This document shows, one piece after another, positions 33,107 to 41,760 of a DNA stretch of 49,528 bases. Positions within the stretch are counted from its first letter, which is position 1. Each line of letters begins with the position of its first letter. This DNA comes from Phycisphaerales bacterium (GTDB lineage: Bacteria > Planctomycetota > UBA1135 > UBA2386), in contig JADCJE010000145.1 in the NCBI GenBank assembly GCA_020247305.1, positions 1-49,528 on the forward strand. Direction: 5' to 3'. The position numbers were made by a program, and so were the translations under genes. A model generated the notes under the pieces. That model did not search any database and was not told the origin of the DNA. It saw only the letters and a program-made list of their open reading frames with translations.

Positions 33107-36100
33107 CGCTCCGCCTCCAGCGAACGCAGGCCGGCGGGGTCGAGGACGACGCGGAAACCGACGTGCCGCAGCCGCGGGTCGGCGCCGGTCGACAGCAGGT
33201 CGCCGCCATCGCGGCGCAGCTGCTCGGTGCGCAGCACGCCGGGCGCTTCCGGCGGCAGGGAGTCGACGGCGCCGGGATCGATCGGAGCGCCGCCGCGACC
33301 CAGCAGGACGCTGCCTTCGCGGCAGGCGACGCCGCGCGCCACGGCCAGGCGCCGCGCCGGCCCCACCGCCGCGAGCACGAGCGGGTCCCGGCCGACGGCG
33401 AGATCGTCGGCGCGGCGCAGGTGCACCGCGTGATCGGACATCCATTCGCCCAGCAAGCCGGCGGCGGCGTCGGTGGCCGGCAAGTCGAGCACCCACTCGC
33501 GCAGCCCGAAGTCGAGACCGACGAAGTCGACGCCGTAGTCGGTCGGCACGCGATCGCCGTAGCTGGCGCCGTCGGCCCGTCCGGCATCGCGCCGGAAGGG
33601 CCACGCCGCGACGGCGCTGCCGTGCGCCGCCGCGCCGTGGCCCGCCGCGACCATGGCGCCGGTGAACGCGGCCAGTTCCAGTTCGCAGCCGAGCGGCAAC
33701 CGGGCGGCGTCGGGATCGCCGACGACGACGAGGCCGAGCAGGCGCGCCAGCGCGCTGGCCTGATGGAAGTCGACGCCGGCCAGCGGCGCGTCGTCCGGCA
33801 GGTCCGCGGCCGTGGCGGGCAACAGCGCCGCAGCGGTCATGCGGCCGGCGCCGAGCGGGTCGTCGGCGCGCACGCAGCGGGCGGCGAGCAACGGCGCGAT
33901 GGCGCCGACCTGCGCCGCGAGCGCGCGCGCCGCGCCGCAGCGGAACTCGTCGGACTGCAGCAGGATGTCCGCGAGGTTGCGCACCTGCACGACCGGCTGC
34001 GGGCGGTACGCAGCCCGCGGCGGCCCCGCCGCCGGCAGCGGTTCGACGAACGGCGTCGACGGCGCGAGCACCGGCACGAAGCGCAGCGCGGCGAGCGCCG
34101 GCGGCAGCGGGCGGACGTCGCCGAGCGCCAAGGGCTGCAGCGTGCTGCGCACCGTGCGCAAGCGCAGCGCGAGCGCGTGGCGGCCGGCCGGCGTCGCCAG
34201 GCCGACGTCGAGGCGGCGTTCGATGCCGTCGGCGTAGGCGGCGCGCGGCACGTCGTCGAGCCGTGCCGCCGCGCGCCAGACGGCGAACGGCACCACGAAG
34301 TCGAACTCGGCCCGCTCGCCGTCGAGCGGCCGCACGTCCGCCGCGGGCAGTTCGGTCGCCGCCGCGGCCAAACGCAGGTCGTCGCGGTCGCGCGCGGCGA
34401 AGGGCAGCGGCGCGCGCAGTCGCACGCGCACCGGCTGGCCGTGTTCGACGAGGACCTCCTCGCCGACCAACTGCGGCGCCACGTCGCTCCACCAGAAGTC
34501 GACCACCGTGGCCAGCACGCCGGACGCCGCCTCGACGCCGCCGACGAGCAGGGCGACCGGCCGCCCGAGCACGTCCTCGTAGGCGACGCGGACGACGTTG
34601 CGTCCGGGCAGCGGCCGAAGGTCCGGCAGCAGCGGCGTCATCTCGCCCGCCGCTTCGAAGTCGATCGGCGCGGCCACGACCGGCGACGCCGGATCGCCGA
34701 GGTCCACGACGGCCCGGCCGCCCAGGTACGGCCGCAGTTCGGCGTCGACGCTCCACGCCGGGCCAGCGCCGTACGCCACCGGCGCGCCTTCGCTCGCGGG
34801 CTGCGGCGCCAACACGCCTGCCGCCAGCAGCGCCGGCAGGAAGGGCCGCGGCGCCGTTGGCACGCGCACGGCGAGACGGGCGGGCAGCACGCGCAGCGCT
34901 GCCGTCGCGGTCGCCGCGAGGTCGGCCGACTCACCGTGGCCACGCACGCGCAACTGCAGCGCGTAGGCGCCCGGCGGCAGGTCGCCGCACGTGAAGCGGA
35001 TCGCCGCGTCGCCGGCCGGTTGCCACGACCACGCGCCACCGGCGACCTCGGCGCCGGCGCGGCGCAAGGCGGCGGACTCGACGCGCCAGTCGTCGGCGAG
35101 CACCACGTCGGCGGAGCCGCCGGCGGCGACGACGAGTTCGTCGCCGCGCGTGCGCGCCGGCCCGCCGCAGCGCGCGAAGGCGACGGCGAGTTCGACGTTG
35201 CGCAGCGCGACGCTCACGTCGTGCGTGCGCTGGTTGCCGGCGGCGTCGCGCACGCTGAGGCGCCAACGCGAACTGCCCGCGGCGGCGCCGACTGGGACGT
35301 CGAGCAGCATGCTGTCGACGCCGTCGGGCCATGGCATCGCATCGACGATCTCGCCGGCGGCCTCGACCACGATGCTGCCGCCGACCTCGGCGGCGCCGAG
35401 CCGCACCCGTGCGCGCGCGAGGCCGCCGGCGACCGGAACGAAGGCCTCGCCACCGGGTCCAGTGACGGCGAGCACGGTGGGCGCCACGACGTCGAGCGCG
35501 GCGAAGGCGAGCGCTTCGGCCTGCGCGACGTTGCCGGCGCGGTCGACGGCGACGATCGCGACGACGCCGGCGCCGCCATCGGCAGCGAGACCGCGCGCCG
35601 CCAGGTCCTCGCCGAGGGCGAACTCTGCCGCGGCGGGCGGCAGCGCCGCCACGGCGACGAGTTCGCCACCGCACCGGACCTCGGCCTGCAGCTGCTGCAG
35701 GCCGACCGCTTCCTCGACGCGCCAGCGCACGCGCGTGTCCTGCCGCAACACCGGCAGCGGCGCGACCGGATCGACGGCGAGCTGCGGCGGCACGTCGTCG
35801 ACGCGCAGGCGCACGCCGCCGAACGGGGCGCTGCCCGGCGTCAGGAAGACGAGGTCGCTGGCGTGCTGTTGGCCGGTCCGCGCCAGCGCCTCGACGGTCT
35901 CGCGCCACGGCGCCTGGGCCATGGCCAGCGCCAGGACGCCGCCTTCGGCGTCGACCTCGGGCCGCTGGTCGACGCGCAGCACGACGTCGCCATCGTGGAC
36001 CAACTGCGCGCGCAAGCGTTCCGGCGCGAAGCCGCCGCAGTCGAAACGCAGCGTCGCGAGCCGCGCCGACGTCGTGTCGATGGCCGGCGCAGCGGTGTCG

Positions 36101-37203
36101 AGCGGCACCGGCGCGAGGGCGAACACCGAACCCGACGCGGCCTGCAGGAACGGCTCGGCCGCGGGGGCGGTCGCCGTGACGGCGAATGCGCCGAGCGCGA
36201 CCGCGGCGACGCCGGCGCGCACCAACGCCGGACGCCGCGCGCCGCGCAGGATGGCGAGTTGGCGCGCCACGGCGGCGCTCGCCTGCGGGCGCGCGCCCGG
36301 ATCGCGCATCAGGCACTGCGCGATCAAGCGGCGCAGCCGGCGGCCGACGCCCCGCGTCGGCGGCCACGGCCTGAGTTCGCCGGCGAGGACGGCGGCGACC
36401 ATGCGCCGGACGTCGGCGTCGTCGACCGGCAGGCCGCCGGTCAACAGCTGCCACGCCAGCACGCCGAACGAGTACAGGTCGGCGCGGGCATCGACGTCGC
36501 GGCCGTCGAGCAGTTCGGGGGCGGCGTAGGCCGGATTGACGAAGCCGTGCAGTTCGCCCGGCGCTCGGCTCGGCCCGGCGAGCGTCACGGTGCGCGCGAT
36601 GCCGAAGTCGAGCACCTTCACGTGCAGCGCGCCGCCGCGCACGGCGACCATGACGTTGCGCGGCGACAGATCGCAGTGCACCAGCCCGGCGGCGTGGATC
36701 GCCGCCAGCGCGCCGGCGACCTGCTCCAGCACCGCGACGGCGTGCGCCGGCGCCAGCGGCCCGTCGCGGACCAGTTCGTCGAGCGTGCGGCCCTCGACGA
36801 ATTCCATGGCGAGGTAGGCAGCGCCGTCCTCGGCCTCGCCGACGTCGAGCAGGCGGGCGCAGCGTTCGTCGGCCACGGTCGCCGCACGCCGTGCTTCCGG
36901 CACCAGGGCGCGCCGGTACTCGGGGCGGTCGGCGAAGCGCGGGTGCAGCAGCTTGAGCGCGACCGTCATCAGCGAACCGACGTGCTGCGCGCGGAACACC
37001 GTGCCGAGCCCGCCGCGGCCCAGCACGCCGAGCAGGCGGTACTTGCCGTCGACGACGCTGCCGAGCAGCGGATTGGTGGCGTCGATCTCGCCCCGGCGCG
37101 CCGGGTAGTGCACGGCGTCGAAGCCGTGCAGGCGGGCGCCGCAGAAGCCGCAGCGGTGGGCCGGCGTGTCGCTCACGCCTTCGCACGAGAGGCAGATCTT
37201 CAA
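33103..37203 (-). CDS. Transmembrane serine/threonine protein kinase with zinc ribbon, long ectodomain and SUMF1/FGE-like end
   Basis: 1366 aa from a TTG at 37203; no ATG or GTG lies between the cinA stop and that TTG. N-terminal zinc ribbon C4xxC7...C18xxC21; kinase domain about 54-310 with LGRGGLGTVF, Lys84, HCD (Asp178, so not an RD kinase), DFG 199-201 and APE 228-230. A single membrane helix spans about 328-348. About 800 residues of beta-rich Ig-like modules follow (phrases like VDRAGNVAQAEAL, VRDAAGNQRTH). The last ~220 residues resemble a degenerate sulfatase-modifying (SUMF1/FGE) domain: RLPLGCELELAAF, LDFGLREWVLDLP and RHVGFRVVLD. The gene overlaps the downstream lipoprotein gene. 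Ligand and target are unknown. Confidence 0.85.
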   Translation of the reverse strand: MKICLSCEGVSDTPAHRCGFCGARLHGFDAVHYPARRGEIDATNPLLGSVVDGKYRLLGVLGRGGLGTVFRAQHVGSLMTVALKLLHPRFADRPEYRRALVPEARRAATVADERCARLLDVGEAEDGAAYLAMEFVEGRTLDELVRDGPLAPAHAVAVLEQVAGALAAIHAAGLVHCDLSPRNVMVAVRGGALHVKVLDFGIARTVTLAGPSRAPGELHGFVNPAYAAPELLDGRDVDARADLYSFGVLAWQLLTGGLPVDDADVRRMVAAVLAGELRPWPPTRGVGRRLRRLIAQCLMRDPGARPQASAAVARQLAILRGARRPALVRAGVAAVALGAFAVTATAPAAEPFLQAASGSVFALAPVPLDTAAPAIDTTSARLATLRFDCGGFAPERLRAQLVHDGDVVLRVDQRPEVDAEGGVLALAMAQAPWRETVEALARTGQQHASDLVFLTPGSAPFGGVRLRVDDVPPQLAVDPVAPLPVLRQDTRVRWRVEEAVGLQQLQAEVRCGGELVAVAALPPAAAEFALGEDLAARGLAADGGAGVVAIVAVDRAGNVAQAEALAFAALDVVAPTVLAVTGPGGEAFVPVAGGLARARVRLGAAEVGGSIVVEAAGEIVDAMPWPDGVDSMLLDVPVGAAAGSSRWRLSVRDAAGNQRTHDVSVALRNVELAVAFARCGGPARTRGDELVVAAGGSADVVLADDWRVESAALRRAGAEVAGGAWSWQPAGDAAIRFTCGDLPPGAYALQLRVRGHGESADLAATATAALRVLPARLAVRVPTAPRPFLPALLAAGVLAPQPASEGAPVAYGAGPAWSVDAELRPYLGGRAVVDLGDPASPVVAAPIDFEAAGEMTPLLPDLRPLPGRNVVRVAYEDVLGRPVALLVGGVEAASGVLATVVDFWWSDVAPQLVGEEVLVEHGQPVRVRLRAPLPFAARDRDDLRLAAAATELPAADVRPLDGERAEFDFVVPFAVWRAAARLDDVPRAAYADGIERRLDVGLATPAGRHALALRLRTVRSTLQPLALGDVRPLPPALAALRFVPVLAPSTPFVEPLPAAGPPRAAYRPQPVVQVRNLADILLQSDEFRCGAARALAAQVGAIAPLLAARCVRADDPLGAGRMTAAALLPATAADLPDDAPLAGVDFHQASALARLLGLVVVGDPDAARLPLGCELELAAFTGAMVAAGHGAAAHGSAVAAWPFRRDAGRADGASYGDRVPTDYGVDFVGLDFGLREWVLDLPATDAAAGLLGEWMSDHAVHLRRADDLAVGRDPLVLAAVGPARRLAVARGVACREGSVLLGRGGAPIDPGAVDSLPPEAPGVLRTEQLRRDGGDLLSTGADPRLRHVGFRVVLDPAGLRSLEAER

Positions 37204-37271
37204 GCGTTGGACTTCGGAACGCCGCGCGGCGCCGGGCGGGATGATAGTCGCCCGACGCGCCGGCCGCCCGG

Positions 37272-38507
37272 TCAGCGACCGAGCAGGGCGCGCCAGACCT
37301 CGAACAGCGCGCGGTCGCGGACGAAGGTCCGACCGAGGTCCGGGATGCGCACGGTCCACGCGCGCGCGCCGGTGCCATCGGCGCGAGCGAAGCAGACGAG
37401 GCCGACGGGCTTGTGCGCCGTGCCGCCGCCCGGGCCAGCGACGCCGGTCGTGGCGACCGCGACGTCGGCGCCGAAGCGCTCGCGCCCGCCGAGCGCCATC
37501 GCCGCGGCCACCGGCTCGCTGACCGCGCCGTGTTCGGCGACGAGCGCTGCCGGCACGCCGAGCAGCGCCGTCTTGCTGGCGTTGCTGTAAGCGACGACGC
37601 CGCCCAGGAAGACGTCGGAGGAACCGGCGACGTCGGTCAGTGACTTGGCGACGAGGCCGCCGGTGCACGACTCGGCGACGGCCAGCGTCTGGCGGCGGTC
37701 GCGCAGCCGCTGCAGCACCAGCGCCGGCAGGTCGACGGCGCCTTCGGCGAACAGCCAGTCGCCCAGCAGCGGCCGCAGTTCGGCGGCGGTCGCTTCGCAC
37801 GCGGCCGCGGCCGCGGCATGGGTCGCGGCCGCGGCCACCACGCGCACGGTCAGCAAGCCGCCGCTCGCGGTGATGCCGACCGCCGGATTGCGCCCGGGGT
37901 CCATGAAGGGCGCGATGCGCTCGCCGAGCGCTGCCTCCGACGGCCCGAGCACGCGCAACCACGACTGCGCCACCGGCTGCAGTCCGGGCAGCGCCCGCAC
38001 CGCCGGCAGCACCGACGCCGCGAGCATCGCCTGCACTTCGCGCGGCGGCCCGGGCAGGGCGAAGAAACGCGCCCGGCCGATGCGCGCGGCGAAGCCCGGC
38101 GCGGTGCCGACAGGATTGGCGATCGGCTCGGCGCCCGGCGGGAACTGCGCCTGCCGGCGGTTGCTGTCCGGCACCGGCCGGCCGCGCTGCCGCAGCCAGC
38201 CCTGCACCTGCTGCCAGCTCGCTTCGTCGAACCACAGCGGGCCGCCCTGGATCTCGGCGACGACGTCGCGCATGCGGTCGTCGAGCGTCGGCCCGAGCCC
38301 GCCGGTGGCGACGACGACGTCGGCGCGCTGGCAGGCCTCGGCGATCGCCGCGCGCATCGGGCCGGGCGCGTCGCCGGTGACGGTGAAGCGCTGCACCGCG
38401 ACGCCGAGGTGTTCGAGTTCGGCTGCGAGCAGCTTGCTGTTGGTGTCCAGCATGGCGCCGTGGACGAGTTCGTCGCCGGTCGCCAGGATCTCGCCGACCA
38501 CCGTCAC
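37272..38507 (-). CDS. cinA: CinA-like nicotinamide-nucleotide amidase, two-domain
   Basis: 411 aa. Residues 1-170 are the MoCF-like COG1058 half (GDELVHGAMLDTNSKLLA, VVVATGGLGPTLDDRMRDVV, ANPVGTAPGF, FALPGPPREVQAML), linked to ADP-ribose pyrophosphatase-type activity. Residues 255-411 are the PncC half with AVAESCTGGLVAKSL, VVAYSNASKTALLGV, VSEPVAAAMA and TTGVAGPGGGTAHKPVG, which deamidates NMN. The GTG at 38507 overlaps the tatC stop (GTGA). An Ala-rich linker of about 25 residues joins the halves. Confidence 0.92.
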   Translation of the reverse strand: MTVVGEILATGDELVHGAMLDTNSKLLAAELEHLGVAVQRFTVTGDAPGPMRAAIAEACQRADVVVATGGLGPTLDDRMRDVVAEIQGGPLWFDEASWQQVQGWLRQRGRPVPDSNRRQAQFPPGAEPIANPVGTAPGFAARIGRARFFALPGPPREVQAMLAASVLPAVRALPGLQPVAQSWLRVLGPSEAALGERIAPFMDPGRNPAVGITASGGLLTVRVVAAAATHAAAAAACEATAAELRPLLGDWLFAEGAVDLPALVLQRLRDRRQTLAVAESCTGGLVAKSLTDVAGSSDVFLGGVVAYSNASKTALLGVPAALVAEHGAVSEPVAAAMALGGRERFGADVAVATTGVAGPGGGTAHKPVGLVCFARADGTGARAWTVRIPDLGRTFVRDRALFEVWRALLGR

Positions 38508-39466
38508 GCCACGGCCTCGGCGGCGTCGTTGCGGCGGCCCAACCACGTCAGCACGAGGCCGAGGCCGTAGAGCAGCACCATCGGGATCGCCATCAGCACC
38601 ATCGAGGCCGGGTCGGGCGGCGTGACGACCGCGGCGACCACGAAGATCACCAGGATGATCATGCGCCAGTTGCGCACGTAGGTGCGGTGCGCCACGAGCC
38701 CGATCTTCTGCAGCGCCAGCATCACCAGCGGCAACTGGAAGACGAGCCCCATCGCCGCGGTCAGCGCGAACTCCAGCGTCAGGAACTGGCCGACGCTGAA
38801 GATCGCCAGCACCTGGCTCGGGTCCATCATGCGGACCAGGAAGCCGAGGCTGTACGGCAGCGCGACGAGGTAGCCGAACGACACGCCGGCCGCCATCAGG
38901 CCGACCATGAACGGGAAGTAGCGGTAGAACACCGCGCGTTCGTGCGGATACAGCCCCGCGGCGACGAACGCCCACGCCTGCCAGATCACCACCGGGCTCG
39001 CCAGCACCAGGGCGAACACCAGCGACGCCCACATGAAGGACATCATGTCCTCGAGCCCGTTGGTCGCGTACAGCGTGTACGGCAGCGGGTAGCCCGTGTC
39101 GCCAGGGATCACCTGCGGGAACGGATGCTCGCCGGCGAGGATGACGTCGAAGTCGCGCCGGCACGTCGTCAGGAACCGCTCGTGGAAGCGGTCGAGCGGC
39201 ACGCCGGCCGCCTTCGCCGCCGCTTCCTGCGCCTCCAGCGCCTGCACGTGCTGGAGGAACCCGTCGCGCCACAGCGTGCGGTACGGCGCCAGGATGACCT
39301 CCTGCACCGGCCCCTTGAACGGCAGGATCACGACCACGGCGACGACCACGGCGAGCAACGCCTTCACCAACCGCGACCGCAGCTCGTCCAGATGGTCGCC
39401 AAACGACATCCGGGGCAGTTCCCCGCCGTCGATGGCTTCGCGGATCGTCGGATCGTCGAGTGGCAT
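38504..39466 (-). CDS. tatC: Twin-arginine translocase subunit TatC with enlarged first periplasmic loop
   Basis: 320 aa, against about 258 in E. coli. The start is typical: MSFGDHLDELRSRLVKALLAVV (RR-signal binding region), then VVILPFKGPVQEVILAPY; the six-helix core resumes at MSFMWASLVFALVLASPVVIWQAWAFVAAGLYPHER and runs to VVTPPDPASMVLMAIPM. Between helices 1 and 2 are about 95 residues (50-145) of charged, helix-forming sequence, much longer than usual. Start ATG at 39466; no ribosome-binding site is obvious. It overlaps cinA by 4 bases. No tatA or tatB is in the window. Confidence 0.93.
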   Translation of the reverse strand: MPLDDPTIREAIDGGELPRMSFGDHLDELRSRLVKALLAVVVAVVVILPFKGPVQEVILAPYRTLWRDGFLQHVQALEAQEAAAKAAGVPLDRFHERFLTTCRRDFDVILAGEHPFPQVIPGDTGYPLPYTLYATNGLEDMMSFMWASLVFALVLASPVVIWQAWAFVAAGLYPHERAVFYRYFPFMVGLMAAGVSFGYLVALPYSLGFLVRMMDPSQVLAIFSVGQFLTLEFALTAAMGLVFQLPLVMLALQKIGLVAHRTYVRNWRMIILVIFVVAAVVTPPDPASMVLMAIPMVLLYGLGLVLTWLGRRNDAAEAVA

Positions 39467-39729
39467 GCGCGCGAACAGCAAGCTATCGCGCCCGCAACCG
39501 CCGCGAGCAACGGCAAATCCACGCCGCGCCGACACCGGGCGAGCCGGCAGTGCCGCACGAACGGCACGCCAACGCCCAAACCCGAGCCCGTGCCCCTCGC
39601 GGCCGCCCCCACCAGCCACCCAACCCGGGCCGCCGGCCACCTGCCGCAGCCCCTCACCGCCCGGAGGCCACCCATCGCCGCGCCCCGCATCCGAAGGCGA
39701 AACGGCGAACACGCGGCCAGACTTACGCC
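39467..39729. other. Gene-free, C-rich upstream region of tatC
   Basis: No convincing gene. The plus strand is strongly C-biased over about 250 bases (for example the CCCCCACCAGCCACCCAACC region at 39607-39626). The tatC promoter probably lies here, but no -35/-10 pair stands out. Confidence 0.4.
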
Positions 39730-40227
39730 CGCTCCCGCGCCCGTCGTGGCCGCACAGCCCGGCTGCCTCGCCCGGGCCGCCTCCGGCCTACCGCGGCGCC
39801 GTCGCCGCCAGTTGGCTGACCTTCGCAGCGTCTGGTTCGGCAGGCGCCGCGGGAAACTCGCTCGGCAGGCGCCGCGAGAACCTCCCTTCCCGCTCCCGCG
39901 CCCGTCGTGGCCGCGCAGCCCGGCTGCCTCGCCCGGGCCGCCTCAGGCCTACCGCGGCGCCGTCGCCGCCAGTTGGCCGACCTTCGCAGCGTCTGGTTCG
40001 GCAGGCGCCGCGGGAAACTCGCTCGGCAGGCGCCGCGGGTATCGCGTTCGGCAGGCGCCGCGAGAACCTCCCTTCCCGCTCCCGCGCCCGTCGTGGCCGT
40101 GCGGCCCGGCTGCCTCGCCCGGGCCGCCTCAGGCCTGCCGCGGCGCCGTCGCCGCCCGTTGGCTGACCTTCGCAGCGTCTGGTTCGGCAGGCGCCGCGGG
40201 TATCGCGCTCGGCAGGCGCCGCGGGTA
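39730..40227. repeat. Satellite-like repeat array with 161/186-bp period
   Basis: Near-identical long units begin at about 39730, 39891 and 40077 (CGCTCCCGCGCCCGTCGTGG). Within them the 16-base core CGGCAGGCGCCGCGRG occurs seven times, at 39838, 39863, 39999, 40024, 40049, 40185 and 40210, giving spacings of 25, 136, 25, 25, 136 and 25. The second unit has one extra 25-base subunit. The unit length of 161 changes frame at each copy, so it is not a coding repeat. It lies directly after the stop of the BRCT-like gene and before tatC. Confidence 0.9.
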
Positions 40228-41499
40228 CTACAGCTTGATCAGGTCGCGGATCGAGCTGAGGTAGGCGAACTCGACGCGGAGCTCGCTGGCGAGCTTGAAC
40301 TCGGCCGACTCCATGACCGAGTTGAAGCCGTCGCCGGCCTCGTTGACCGGGTCGCCGCCGAGGATGACGGTGTCGACGCCGGGCGCCATCTTGTCGACGA
40401 CGTTGTTGCCCAGGCGCTTGAGCAGGTTGGTCAGCTCTGGCTTGTTGTACGGCGCCGAGAACCGACCCATCAGGTAGATCGTGCGCGTGACGCGCGGCGA
40501 GTAGAAGTCGTTGAAGATCTGGTCGCCGTCGCGAGCGAAGTCACCGATCGGGTCGGCGAAGTCCATCAGCGCGACTTCGGCCCGCACGTCCTCGACGCGC
40601 GTGACCTGGGCGTAGCCCTTCACCTTGCTGCTCGACGGGCTCTTCACGCGGAAGACGGTGCCCGGCTGCAGCAGGTCCTTGCGGCCCAGGCTGATGAAGG
40701 CCGTCGGCACGCCGGCGCGCGCCGCGACGATGACGCCGTCGGACACGTCCACCGTCTTGCGCAGCGTCTCGCGCGCGATCAGCGCCGAGTTCTGCATCTG
40801 GTGCTTGGCGATCTCCTGGTTGAGCTCCTTCTCCTTCGTCGCCGCGCGCTCCTTCTCGGTGGCGAGCTCGTCCTGCTTGGCGCGCAGGCTCTCGTTGCCC
40901 TGGGCGATGCGGTTGTCCTTGTCCTGCTTCGACGACTCGTAGTCGCTGCGGGCCTGGTCGAGGTTCTGGCCGAACTCGCGCGCCTTGGACGACGCGTCGG
41001 TGGTCGCCGCCTGGAACTTGCGGTCGACCTCGCCCTTCTCGGCGAGCGCCTTGTCGCGCTCGGCCTCGATGTCCTTGACGCGCTGGTTCAGCTGGCCGAT
41101 CTTCGTGACCATGCTGCCGAGCACGTTCTCGAGGCCGCTGGCGGCCGACAGGCCGGCGGCGCCGAGCGCGGCGTCCATGGCCGCGCGCACGTCGGACGGC
41201 TTGACGATGCCCGGGTAGGTGATCGCCGCGCCGCCGTAGATGCCCTCCTGGCCGTCGCGACCGGTGTACGCGCCCGGCTTCTGGAGGACGTTGCCGACGT
41301 CCGTGACGTAGTGCTCGATCAGGAGTTCGCGCTTGCGCGCGGTCTCTGCGTCGGCCCGCGCGGCGTTGCGCTCCACGATGAGTTCGCTGTTGCGCGTGTT
41401 GGTCATGAAGGCGAAGCCCGTCGCCCCCAGGAACAGCACGAGGATGAGCAGGAAGAACATCATCGGGACGTGGGCAGCACCGGTCTGGCGGTTGTGCAT
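40228..41499 (-). CDS. Membrane-anchored coiled-coil protein with C-terminal BRCT-like domain
   Basis: 423 aa from the ATG at 41499, which has GGAG nine bases upstream; a TTG at 41514 is less likely. One membrane helix spans 11-33 (MMFFLLILVLFLGATGFAF). Residues 130-235 are a long charged coiled coil. Residues 250-330 form a beta module with a 'FISLGRKDLLQPGTVFRVK...GYAQVTRVEDVRAEV' pattern like bacterial surface-protein beta barrels. Residues 338-423 match a BRCT fold: TIYLMGRFSAP, LLKRLGNNVVDKMAPGVDTVILGGDP and a final ASELRVEFAYLSSIRDLI helix. BRCT domains normally bind phosphopeptides or DNA. With this topology the BRCT end would be outside the cytoplasm if the N-terminus is inside, or the reverse. 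Function unknown. Confidence 0.75.
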   Translation of the reverse strand: MHNRQTGAAHVPMMFFLLILVLFLGATGFAFMTNTRNSELIVERNAARADAETARKRELLIEHYVTDVGNVLQKPGAYTGRDGQEGIYGGAAITYPGIVKPSDVRAAMDAALGAAGLSAASGLENVLGSMVTKIGQLNQRVKDIEAERDKALAEKGEVDRKFQAATTDASSKAREFGQNLDQARSDYESSKQDKDNRIAQGNESLRAKQDELATEKERAATKEKELNQEIAKHQMQNSALIARETLRKTVDVSDGVIVAARAGVPTAFISLGRKDLLQPGTVFRVKSPSSSKVKGYAQVTRVEDVRAEVALMDFADPIGDFARDGDQIFNDFYSPRVTRTIYLMGRFSAPYNKPELTNLLKRLGNNVVDKMAPGVDTVILGGDPVNEAGDGFNSVMESAEFKLASELRVEFAYLSSIRDLIKL

Positions 41500-41692
41500 T
41501 GGAACCAGCTCCAAGGGGTCTGTCGGGTTGCCGACGCGAGGCCGGGTGGCTGCGGCGGCAGGGAGAGTTGCGCGATCCGGGGGGTCGGACGAGCGGAATG
41601 ACGGGTCGTTGGGAGTCCCCCGCCGCTCGATCGCGCGAGCGGAACAGCCGGCGGGCCAATCGCCTACCGACTGGGGACGCGAGGGGTGCGGG

Positions 41693-41722
41693 ATCTTAGG
41701 TAGGCCGGTCGCGCGAGGTCAA
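41693..41722 (-). promoter_or_regulatory. Promoter of the BRCT-like membrane protein gene
   Basis: Minus strand TTGACC (41722-41717) and TAAGAT (41698-41693) with an 18-base spacer. The predicted leader is about 190 bases, long for this genome. The boxes are almost the same as those of the rpsB promoter. Confidence 0.55.
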
Positions 41723-41760
41723 GCGACGAAGGCACGCGACTTGCCGACGGCGGCGAGGGC

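Noticed and set aside
33067-37590. A 1507-codon plus-strand open frame opposite the kinase gene
   Set aside because: It is antisense to a well-supported kinase and rich in Arg/His/Gly, as expected for the reverse frame of GC-rich coding DNA.
39838-40225. Possible CRISPR array in the satellite region
   Set aside because: Core copies have 25- and 136-base spacing and the intervening sequences are near-identical, not unique spacers.
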